A stretch of 49,652 nt of DNA. It comes from an uncultured Collinsella sp. (lineage in GTDB: Bacteria; Actinomycetota; Coriobacteriia; Coriobacteriales; Coriobacteriaceae). A model generated the notes under the pieces. That model did not search any database. It worked only from the letters and a program-made list of their open reading frames with translations, and was not told the DNA's origin. The position numbers and the translations under genes are program-made. Shown piece by piece: positions 41,069-48,481 of this stretch. Location: assembly GCA_900544755.1 (NCBI GenBank), contig UQWQ01000004.1, positions 1-49,652 on the forward strand, given 5' to 3'. How positions within the stretch are numbered: position 1 is the first letter of the stretch; each line of letters opens with the position of its first letter.

Positions 41069-41188
41069 CGCCATTCTAACAAATATGCAATTCACCTGCG
41101 CAAATGCAAAGCATACGATAACCAGCGAAAACCACGTGGGTCGATTAATGGGAGCGACCCACCGGGAGGCACAAGAAGGGAAGTTCCT

Positions 41189-42070
41189 ATGAGCAATTGG
41201 CTTAAGCTCGAGGGCGATGTCTGCGCCGTGACCGGCGCACTCGGCGGCATGGGCGTCGAGATTTGCCGCGAGTTCGCCCGCAACGGCGCCAACGTCGTCA
41301 TGCTCGACCTGGACGAGGAGAAGGTCAAGGCCGCTGCCGCCGACCTTGCTGCCGAGTTTGGCATCCACGCCGAGGGTTACAAGATGAACGCCACCGACGA
41401 GGCCGAGGTTCAGGCCGCCGTCGACGCCACCATCGCCAACTTCGGCCGCGTCGACGTTCTCGTCAACACCGCCGGCATCCTGCGCTTCGCCGCTATGGAG
41501 GACCTGCCGCTGAGCGACTGGGAGCAGGTACTCAACGTCAACCTCACCGGCTACTTCATCACCTCGCAGCGCTTTGGTCGCGAGATGATCAAGGCCGGCC
41601 AGGGTCGCCTGGTGCACATCTCGACCGTCGCCAGCCACTCCCCCGAGACGTTCTCGGGCGTGTACAGCTCCACCAAGGCGGGCGTCAACATGATGTCCAA
41701 GATGCTGGCCGCCGAGTGGGGCCCCTACGGCGTCCGCTCCAACTGCGTCGAGCCCTGTTTTGTCAAGACCCCCATGTCGGCGAGCTTTTACGCCGACCCC
41801 GAGGTCGAGAAGAGCCGCAGCCGCCTTATCGCCACGCGCCGCATCGGCGAGGTCAGCGATATCGCCAACGCCGTCATGTTCCTGGCGTCCAAGCGCTCGG
41901 ACTTTACCACCGGCGACGCCATCAAGGTCGACGGCGGCTTCTCCAATATGATGGGCGACCTCACCGCCAAGCCCGGCGGCCGTCGCGCATACGCCGACAA
42001 CTACCTCAAGAACAAGGGTGTCGAGCTTTGGTCCGACGAGTCCGGCGTCGCAAAGCCGACTGACCAGTAA
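41189..42070 (+). CDS. SDR-family NAD(P)-dependent oxidoreductase
   Basis: 293-aa classical short-chain dehydrogenase. Cofactor motif TGALGGMG (15-22), NTAG, the catalytic Ser and Tyr159-x3-Lys163 (VYSSTKAG), and DGGFSN near the end. Asp-rich VVMLDLDEEKV suggests NAD. The C-terminal 30 residues (GGRRAYADNYLKNKGVELWSDE) extend beyond the core. Start at 41189 with AAGGGAAG upstream. First gene of a three-gene operon with an OFA transporter and a Gfo/Idh/MocA enzyme; probably oxidises a sugar, polyol or hydroxy acid. Confidence 0.9.
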   Translation: MSNWLKLEGDVCAVTGALGGMGVEICREFARNGANVVMLDLDEEKVKAAAADLAAEFGIHAEGYKMNATDEAEVQAAVDATIANFGRVDVLVNTAGILRFAAMEDLPLSDWEQVLNVNLTGYFITSQRFGREMIKAGQGRLVHISTVASHSPETFSGVYSSTKAGVNMMSKMLAAEWGPYGVRSNCVEPCFVKTPMSASFYADPEVEKSRSRLIATRRIGEVSDIANAVMFLASKRSDFTTGDAIKVDGGFSNMMGDLTAKPGGRRAYADNYLKNKGVELWSDESGVAKPTDQ

Positions 42071-42136
42071 ACCAACCTGACAGGGAGGCACCGCGGACAC
42101 GCCCGCCCCTCCCCCGCATCGATTAGAAAGAGTCCC

Positions 42137-43393
42137 ATGGCTTCCACCAACTCCAACAAGGGTCGCGCCGTCGTGCTTTCCGCCGCGTGCGTCACTATGT
42201 TCTTCATCAGCTCCATCGCGCTGTACTCCGTCGTGTCCAAGAACCTGCTCGCCGTCTACCCCGAGTGGTCGAGCGCCCTTACCTGGGCGTTCCCGGTCTT
42301 TCAGACCATCATGGCCGTGACGGGCATCTTCGCCGGCCGCATCTCCGATAAGATCGGCCCGCGCAACGTCGTGATCGCCGCCGCCGTGTGCTACGGCCTG
42401 GGCTGGTTCATGTCCGGCACCGTCACCGAGCCGTGGCAGTTCTACCTGTGGTTCTCGCTTGTCGCTGCCATCGGCAACGGCCTGGGCTACAACCCCGCGC
42501 TCACCACCGGCCAAAAGTGGTTCATCGACAAGAAGGGTCTCGCCTCCGGCATCACCCTGGCCGCCTCGACCGCCGGCCCCGCCGTGCTGTCCCCGGTGCT
42601 CGCCTCGCTGCTCATCCCGAGCCTCGGCATCTTTGGCGCCCTTAAGGCACTCGGCGTCATCTTCTTTGTGATGATCGCCGCCTCCGCCCTGTTCCTGAAG
42701 GCCCCCGAGGCCGGCTGGCTGCCCGAGGGCTTCGAGGCCCCCAAGGGTGGCGCGCACGCCGGCACCTTCGGCGACCTCACCCCGGGCGAGATGGTCAAGA
42801 CCCCGCGCTTTTGGGTCCTCATCGTCACCTTCGCCTTTGCCGCCACCGCCGGCACCCTGCTTGTGGGCAAGGTTGCCTCCATCGCCGCCGTCCAGCTCTT
42901 CGCCGACCCCACGAGTGCCGCAGCCGTCGCCCTCGGCGGCGTGGTCGTCTCCGTCAACACCTGCGCCAACCTGGTCGGCCGTCTGTCCTTTGGCCAGATC
43001 ATCGACAAGATCGGTGCCTACAAGTCGCTGCTCATCAGCCTTGTCGTGACCATCGTCGCCCTCGTCATCATGTCGATGAGCTTTACGCAGAGCATGTTCT
43101 TTGTGGCACTCGCCCTGCTCGGCTTTAGCTTTGGCGCTCTGCTCGTCATCTACCCGCCGCTCACCGGTGGCGCCTTTGGCACCAGCAACATCGGCGTCAA
43201 CTACGGCATCATGTTCTTGGGCTATGCCGCTTCCACCTGGATCAGCCAGCCCATCACCGCTGTGCTGTATCACGCCGAGGCCGGCAGCGCCGCCTACCAG
43301 CAGTCCTTCTACGGCGCCATCGTGATTGCAGCCATCGCCGTCGTACTCACCGTCTACATGATGGTCTCCGACAGCAAGAAGAAGTCCGCCTAG
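42137..43393 (+). CDS. MFS transporter, oxalate/formate antiporter (OFA) family-like
   Basis: 418 aa, 12 membrane helices. OFA-like features: LTWAFPVFQTIMAVTGIFAGRISDKIGPR in the first half (as FAGRISDKIGPR), GLGYNPALTTGQKWFIDKKGLASGI with the QKWFxDKKGLA element, and LSFGQIIDKIG in the second half. Likely imports or exchanges a carboxylate or sugar acid. 66 nt after the SDR gene. Confidence 0.88.
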   Translation: MASTNSNKGRAVVLSAACVTMFFISSIALYSVVSKNLLAVYPEWSSALTWAFPVFQTIMAVTGIFAGRISDKIGPRNVVIAAAVCYGLGWFMSGTVTEPWQFYLWFSLVAAIGNGLGYNPALTTGQKWFIDKKGLASGITLAASTAGPAVLSPVLASLLIPSLGIFGALKALGVIFFVMIAASALFLKAPEAGWLPEGFEAPKGGAHAGTFGDLTPGEMVKTPRFWVLIVTFAFAATAGTLLVGKVASIAAVQLFADPTSAAAVALGGVVVSVNTCANLVGRLSFGQIIDKIGAYKSLLISLVVTIVALVIMSMSFTQSMFFVALALLGFSFGALLVIYPPLTGGAFGTSNIGVNYGIMFLGYAASTWISQPITAVLYHAEAGSAAYQQSFYGAIVIAAIAVVLTVYMMVSDSKKKSA

Positions 43394-43401
43394 TTATACC
43401 G

Positions 43402-43432
43402 ATGTGACAAAGGGGCTGTCCCTTTGTCACAT
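43402..43432. repeat. GTGACAAAGGG palindrome, copy 3
   Basis: ATGTGACAAAGGG / CCCTTTGTCACAT perfect 13-bp arms, 5-nt loop, between the OFA and Gfo/Idh/MocA genes. Same family as 28213-28245. It may reduce downstream expression within the operon. Confidence 0.7.
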
Positions 43433-43460
43433 TCCAAGCCACCAGCATTAAGGAGTCGAA

Positions 43461-44501
43461 ATGTCTGAGCTCAACCCCGCCCGCATTGCCGTTATCGGCG
43501 CCGGCGCCATGGGCCGCAACCACATCCGCTTTGTCACCGAGGAGCCCGAGGCCGAACTCGTCGCCATCGCCGACGCCTTTGAGGGCGCCCGCGCCACGGC
43601 CGAGGCCGCCGGCGTGCCGTTCTTTACCGATCCCGCCCAGATGATGGACGAGGTCAAGCCCGAGGCCGTCATCATCGCCACCCCCAACGACCTGCACCTG
43701 GGCGTTGCCCGCGAGGCCATCAAGCGCAACATCGTGCCGCTGGTCGAAAAGCCAATCTCCAACGATCTCGAGGATGCCCAGGCCTTCGCCGCCGAGGCCG
43801 AGACCGCCGGCGTGCCCGTGCTCGTGGGTCAGCACCGTCGCCACAACCCGTTTGTGAACAAGGCCAAGGAGATCATCGAGTCCGGCGAGTTGGGCAAGCT
43901 CACCGTGTCGAGTTTCCACTACATGATCTATAAGAACGACGAGTACTTCGATGTCGAGTGGCGCCGCAAGAAGGGTGCCGGCCCGATCCTGGTCAACCTG
44001 GTGCACGACGTCGACCTGCTCCGCTACCTGCTGGGCGAGCCCGTCGCCGTCCAGGGCATGCAGTCCAGCGCCGCCCGCGGTTTTGAGACCGAGGACTCCG
44101 CCGTGGTCAACTTTCGCTTTCCCGATGGCGCGCTCGCGAGCATGACCATCTCTGACGCCACCGCCAGCCCCTGGAACTGGGAGGCAACCGCCCGCGAGGA
44201 CCCGCAGTACCGCCCCTTCGACGCCGATGCCTACTTTATTGGCGGTACCAAGGGCGCCCTTTCGCTGCCCCGCCTGCACCAGTTTTCCTACGACGGTGCC
44301 TCCAACTGGCACAAGCCGCTGCAGATGGAGATCCCGGCTGTGGACCCGGCGCTGCCGCACAAGATGCAGCTCAAGCACTTTGTGAAGGTTGTCCGCCGCG
44401 AGGTCGAGCCCGTCGTGACCCCCGCCGATAACGTCAAGACGCTCACGCTGCTTAACGCCATCAAGGAGGCCGCCGAGACCGGCCAGCTCGTCGAGCTGTA
44501 A
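43461..44501 (+). CDS. Gfo/Idh/MocA family oxidoreductase
   Basis: 346 aa. N-terminal Rossmann IAVIGAGAMGRNH (about 9-21), ATPNDLH, VEKPIS with the catalytic Lys (about 97), then the second domain with PILVNLVHDVDLLRYLLGEP. Start at 43461 with AAGGAG upstream. Works with the SDR and OFA transporter, all under the LysR regulator; a pair of dehydrogenases suggests a two-step oxidation-reduction (epimerisation-like) of a polyol or sugar. Substrate unknown. Confidence 0.92.
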   Translation: MSELNPARIAVIGAGAMGRNHIRFVTEEPEAELVAIADAFEGARATAEAAGVPFFTDPAQMMDEVKPEAVIIATPNDLHLGVAREAIKRNIVPLVEKPISNDLEDAQAFAAEAETAGVPVLVGQHRRHNPFVNKAKEIIESGELGKLTVSSFHYMIYKNDEYFDVEWRRKKGAGPILVNLVHDVDLLRYLLGEPVAVQGMQSSAARGFETEDSAVVNFRFPDGALASMTISDATASPWNWEATAREDPQYRPFDADAYFIGGTKGALSLPRLHQFSYDGASNWHKPLQMEIPAVDPALPHKMQLKHFVKVVRREVEPVVTPADNVKTLTLLNAIKEAAETGQLVEL

Positions 44502-44576
44502 TGCCTCGAGCGCGGGCCGGGGCACGCTGAGCCCCATGCGCGCCCCTCGGTCCGCCACCGACAAGTCCCTCTTCTT

Positions 44577-44613
44577 TGCCCTGCGAGCAGCCTCCTGCCC
44601 GCGGGGCATTTTG
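44577..44613 (+). terminator. Terminator of SDR operon
   Basis: TGCCCTGCG / CGCGGGGCA stem (one G-T pair), 14-nt loop, then TTTT. It ends 110 nt after the Gfo/Idh/MocA stop. Confidence 0.65.
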
Positions 44614-44674
44614 CTACCTTGCCGACGATTTTTCTGGAGCAGGAGCCATTTTGTACCTCAGCTTGATTCGTTCG

Positions 44675-44832
44675 CCACGAAATGGGCCTATCTACTACGT
44701 TTAACCGACTACCCTCAACCATACCGAATTTCGCGAAATAAAAACCGCAGGTAAACGGCTTGCCAATTTTCGGAAAACCGGGGGATGGTCGACCCACACG
44801 GTTCAAACGTAGTAGATAGGCCGCTTTCGTGG
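44675..44832. repeat. 158-bp element with 33-nt terminal inverted repeats
   Basis: Left end CCACGAAATGGGCCTATCTA..CGTTTAACCG and right end are complements over about 33 nt (31 of 34 positions) around a 92-nt centre without a gene. Located 92 nt upstream of tex. MITE-like in form; no target-site duplication was recognised. Confidence 0.78.
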
Positions 44833-44924
44833 TTCCGCGCCAAAACAGTCTTTTTTGGGCGAAGTGGCAGGTGGTATCCTTGGTAGCCCTGTGCTGCAAA
44901 CGCACCTTAAACGCAAGGAGTCCC

Positions 44925-47072
44925 ATGGATCTTATCGCCCAGCTCGCCCGCGAGCTTAACCTTAAGGCCGCCAACGTCGAGGCGGCCGTCAAGCTCATCG
45001 ACGAGGGCAACACCATCCCATTTATCTCGCGCTACCGCAAGGAAGCCACGGGCGGCATGGACGACGTCGCCCTGCGCGCACTCGACGAGCGCCTGTCCTA
45101 CCTGCGCAATCTTGAGCAGCGTAAAGAGGACGTCATTCTGCTCATCGACGCCCAAGGCAAGCTCACGCCCGAGCTCGAGGCACAGATCCGCGAGGCCACG
45201 CAGCTCCAGCGTGTCGAGGACCTCTACAAGCCCTACCGCAAAAAGCGCATGACCCGCGCGCAGAAGGCCCGCGAGGCAGGCCTGGAGCCGCTTGCCAACA
45301 TGATCATCATGCAGGCATCCGCCAAGGGCAGCGCGCTCGACACCGCCGCGGCATACGTTAACGAGGAGGCCGGCTTCGACACGCCCGAGAAGGCGCTTGC
45401 CGGCGCCGCCGACATCGTGGCCGAGACGGTAGCCGAGGACCCGGAGAACGTCGCCGACCTGCGCACCTTTACGCAAAACACCGCCGACATCGTCGTCGAG
45501 GCCACCGACCCCGCCGAGAAGACCCCCTACGAGCCGTACTACAGCTATGATGAGCCGCTGCGCCGTATACCCAACCACCGCGTGCTGGCTATCGACCGCG
45601 GTGAGCGCGAGGGCAAGCTCCGCGTGCGCGTGAACGTCGACGGCGCTGCCGCTACGGCACGCCTCGGCAGCCGCTGGCCCCGTCGCCAGGGCGTGTTTGC
45701 TCCCGTCTTTGACGCCGCCATCGCCGATGGCTACAAGCGCCTCATGGCCCCCTCGCTGGAGCGCGAGGCCCGCGCCAAACTCACCGTTCGTGCCCAGACC
45801 GAGGCCATCAACGTCTTTGCCAAGAATCTCGAGGGCTTGCTCTCGACGCGCCCCGTGCGCGGCGCCCGCGTGCTCGCGCTCGATCCGGGCTACCGCACCG
45901 GCTGCAAGGTCGCCGTCATGGACGAGACCGGCAAGCTACTCGACCACGGCGTGGTCTATCCCACCAAGCCGCGCCACGACGTCGCCGGCACCAAGCGCGA
46001 GCTCGCCCGCCTCGTCAAGAAGGACAGCGTCAACACCATCGTCATCGGCAACGGCACCGCCAGCCGCGAGACCGAGGAAGTCGTCTCAGAGTTCATTGCC
46101 GAGCAGGCGCCTGGGCTGCGATACACCATCGTCAACGAGGCCGGCGCGTCGGTGTACTCCGCCTCCGAGCTCGCGAGCCAGGAGTATCCCGATCTGGATG
46201 TCACCGTGCGCGGCGCCATGAGCTTGGGTCGTCGCCTGCAGGACCCGCTGGCAGAGCTCGTCAAGATTCCGCCCCAGTCCATCGGCGTGGGCCAGTACCA
46301 GCATGACCTTGACCAGGCAGAGCTTTCGCGCACCCTGGGCCACGTGGTGGAGGACGTCGTCAACCGCGTGGGCGTCGATGTAAACACCGCAAGCGCGAGC
46401 CTGCTGGGCTACGTGTCGGGCATTACGCCAAGCGTGGCCAAAAACATCGTGGCCTACCGCGAGGAAAACGGCGCCTTTACCGATCGCCGCCAGCTTAAGA
46501 AGGTCCCCAAGCTGGGACCCAAGGCGTATCTCAACGCCGCGGGCTTTTTGCGCATCAGCGGCGGCAAGAACCCGCTCGACGCGACAAGCGTCCACCCCGA
46601 AAGCTACGAGGTGGCCACGTCCGTCCTGGAACGCGCCGGCGTTGCGGCAAGCGAGCTCAGCCGCGGCGGCGTGCCCGACATCGAGCGCCGTCTGGGCAGC
46701 ATCTCGGCGCTGGCAAGCAACCTAGACTGCGGCACCCTCACGCTCATCGACATTGTCAACGAGCTCAAGAAGCCCGGCCGCGACCCGCGCGACGACGCGC
46801 CCGAGGTAGTCTTTAGCCGCTCGGCGCTTTCGATCGACGACCTGGAGCCCGGCATGGAACTCAAGGGCACGGTGCGCAACGTCGTCGACTTTGGCGCCTT
46901 CGTCGACGTGGGCGTGCACCAGGACGGCCTCGTGCACATCTCCAAGCTGGCCAACCGCTTCGTCAAGCACCCCAGCGACGTGGTGCGCGTCGGTGACACG
47001 GTCAAGGTGTGGGTTGAAAAGGTCGATCGCGACCGCAAGAAGATCTCCCTCACCATGGTGCAGGGGAAGTAA
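44925..47072 (+). CDS. tex: Tex family S1 RNA-binding transcription accessory protein
   Basis: 715 aa. Tex N-terminal helical domain, RRYRKEATGGMDDV-like IPFISRYRKEATGG (about 26-40), the YqgF-like domain with LALDPGYRTGCKVAVMD, the HhH domain (VNTASASLLGYVSGI) and a C-terminal S1 domain (LKGTVRNVVDFGAFVDVG). Binds nucleic acid; implicated in transcription and toxin expression in other bacteria. Start at 44925 has AAGGAG 5 nt upstream. The adjacent TGGTATCCT box could serve as an extended -10. Confidence 0.93.
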   Translation: MDLIAQLARELNLKAANVEAAVKLIDEGNTIPFISRYRKEATGGMDDVALRALDERLSYLRNLEQRKEDVILLIDAQGKLTPELEAQIREATQLQRVEDLYKPYRKKRMTRAQKAREAGLEPLANMIIMQASAKGSALDTAAAYVNEEAGFDTPEKALAGAADIVAETVAEDPENVADLRTFTQNTADIVVEATDPAEKTPYEPYYSYDEPLRRIPNHRVLAIDRGEREGKLRVRVNVDGAAATARLGSRWPRRQGVFAPVFDAAIADGYKRLMAPSLEREARAKLTVRAQTEAINVFAKNLEGLLSTRPVRGARVLALDPGYRTGCKVAVMDETGKLLDHGVVYPTKPRHDVAGTKRELARLVKKDSVNTIVIGNGTASRETEEVVSEFIAEQAPGLRYTIVNEAGASVYSASELASQEYPDLDVTVRGAMSLGRRLQDPLAELVKIPPQSIGVGQYQHDLDQAELSRTLGHVVEDVVNRVGVDVNTASASLLGYVSGITPSVAKNIVAYREENGAFTDRRQLKKVPKLGPKAYLNAAGFLRISGGKNPLDATSVHPESYEVATSVLERAGVAASELSRGGVPDIERRLGSISALASNLDCGTLTLIDIVNELKKPGRDPRDDAPEVVFSRSALSIDDLEPGMELKGTVRNVVDFGAFVDVGVHQDGLVHISKLANRFVKHPSDVVRVGDTVKVWVEKVDRDRKKISLTMVQGK

Positions 47073-47103
47073 ACCGCCAAGCATGGGTCCCCCCTCTCGC
47101 GAC

Positions 47104-47273
47104 GTGCAAAATCGCGAGTATTCTGCAAATTCCACCGTTCCGGATGCCCCTCAGAGACGAAAAAGCAAGAAACAGCCCCCGTTTTAGCGTCATCAGAGCC
47201 AAAACGGGGGCTGTTCCATGCTTCACCCAGCTGGTAAAAGCCTTTACCTTGCTGAATACTCTCAATTTTGCAC
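47104..47273. repeat. Nested palindromic element after tex
   Basis: Outer arms 47104-47128 and 47249-47273 (GTGCAAAATCGCGAGTATTC..) pair at 22 of 25 positions; inside is a perfect 15-bp stem AACAGCCCCCGTTTT / AAAACGGGGGCTGTT (47171-47185, 47201-47215). The inner stem resembles a terminator but the T-run is only TT. Confidence 0.78.
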
Positions 47274-47298
47274 GGCGCAGGCGGGGGCACCTTTGTCC

Positions 47299-47314
47299 AC
47301 GGCAGGATATGGAA
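47299..47314 (-). repeat. Duplicate of the last 16 nt of the aldolase gene
   Basis: ACGGCAGGATATGGAA here and at 47455-47470, where it encodes the FHILP-stop end of the aldolase. The interval is 156 bp. The short copy can be the remains of a gene-end duplication made by an inserted element. Confidence 0.7.
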
Positions 47315-47350
47315 GCCTATCACCAACCTACCGGTAAGTTCGTGTCGGCA

Positions 47351-47422
47351 GCCCCGGCCTTTCCTTTGCCTAGCGCGACCCTCGCGAAGCGCGTGAGCGA
47401 TAGGGAAAGGAAAGGCCGGGGC
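47351..47422. terminator. 17-bp perfect inverted repeat between tex and aldolase genes
   Basis: GCCCCGGCCTTTCCTTT and its complement, 38-nt loop that itself has partial pairing. It sits downstream of the aldolase and could act as a terminator, but there is no obvious T-run; it may equally be a repeat element. Confidence 0.5.
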
Positions 47423-47452
47423 GAACAACCCGCGATGTAGCCAGCGTTCGCG

Positions 47453-48157
47453 TTACGGCAGGATATGGAAACCGAGCGAGGCGATATCCTTGGCAAAACC
47501 GCGCACGGTATCGAGCGAGACCTCGTACGGGTCACGGCCGATGTTCTTACGCTTGGCCAGGATGCTGTTGGGCACCGTGATGATCTGGCAACCGCATCCT
47601 TCCGCCTGGTAAATATTGATAAGCTCACGCGTGGACGCCCACAGGACCTCGCAGTTGGGCTTGGCGGCGGCCTTCTTCACCGACTCCGTCATAAACGGAA
47701 TGGGATCGACGCCGGTGTCAGCGATACGGCCGGCAAAGAGCGAGATGATGGACGGCGTCTCGGCATCAACGGCCTCGACCATCTCGTCGACCTGCGTAGG
47801 CGTAAAGATGGTGGTGGCGTTGACCTTGATGCCATCGGCCGAAAGCTTGCGCACCAGCTCGGCGGTGGACTCGCCCTTGGTAGTCACGCACGGAATCTTG
47901 ACGTAGACGTTCTCGGCCCAGGTAGCGATCTCGCGCGCCTCGACCTCCATGGTCTCGACGTCGTCGGCAAAGACCTCAAACGAGACGGACACATCGGTGA
48001 TGTGGGCCAGGACCTCCTTGGCAAACGCGCGGTAATCCGTCACGCCGCCCTTCTTCATAAGGGACGGGTTGGTCGTGAAACCCTGAACGTTGCCGTTCTC
48101 GTACATGTCGAGCATGCCCTCGAGGTTTGCACCGTCAGCGAACACCTTGATTGCCAT
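47453..48157 (-). CDS. Transaldolase/fructose-6-phosphate aldolase family protein
   Basis: 234 aa, the short TalC/FSA subfamily. Schiff-base Lys87 in YVKIPCVTT, FTTNPSLMKKGG near the N-terminus, INATTIF-type VNATTIFTP and SLFAGRIADTGVDP. ATG at 48157 has AAAGGAATCAGG upstream. Transfers a dihydroxyacetone unit or cleaves a ketose phosphate. It lies downstream of an ascorbate-type PTS IIC gene, separated by a terminator; the pair may serve sugar-acid or pentose use. Confidence 0.9.
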   Translation of the reverse strand: MAIKVFADGANLEGMLDMYENGNVQGFTTNPSLMKKGGVTDYRAFAKEVLAHITDVSVSFEVFADDVETMEVEAREIATWAENVYVKIPCVTTKGESTAELVRKLSADGIKVNATTIFTPTQVDEMVEAVDAETPSIISLFAGRIADTGVDPIPFMTESVKKAAAKPNCEVLWASTRELINIYQAEGCGCQIITVPNSILAKRKNIGRDPYEVSLDTVRGFAKDIASLGFHILP

Positions 48158-48297
48158 CTGCCTGATTCCTTTCGCTTGCACATGGGCGATAAACTGCTAA
48201 ACACTTTACCTACGTTTATCAAGGCGTGAGCTGCGGGTTTTCATCTTCTCGGCGAACGGTTTTGCAGTTTTACCATTTTTATATCGACACCCCAGCG

Positions 48298-48312
48298 GCA
48301 AAACGTTTTTGC
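48298..48312. promoter_or_regulatory. LacI-like dyad upstream of aldolase gene
   Basis: GCAAAACGTTTTTGC, nearly symmetric about CG, in the 324-bp gap 48158-48481. Nothing else clear in the gap except the terminator at 48381-48424. Confidence 0.3.
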
Positions 48313-48380
48313 TGATCATCGCGGTTGATTCCGTTCGCGGCGCAGAGACAGCGCTTCACCGGTGCGTTTTCACAACCACT

Positions 48381-48424
48381 CCAAAACAAAAAGCGGTGAC
48401 GCCTCATTTGAGACGTCACCGCTT
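48381..48424 (-). terminator. Terminator of PTS IIC gene
   Basis: Minus strand AAGCGGTGACG..CGTCACCGCTT stem (11 bp plus further pairing) followed by TTTTGTTTTGG. It lies 57 nt after the stop codon. Confidence 0.92.
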
Positions 48425-48481
48425 CCGTGTAGGAGCCGGTTATCGGAGCTCCGCCCGATTAGGGCTTAACGTATGCCTGGA

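Noticed and set aside
41066..43273. 735-codon open frame opposite the SDR and OFA genes
   Set aside because: Antisense shadow with Gly/Asp/Ala-rich low-complexity translation; both sense genes have clear motifs and ribosome sites.
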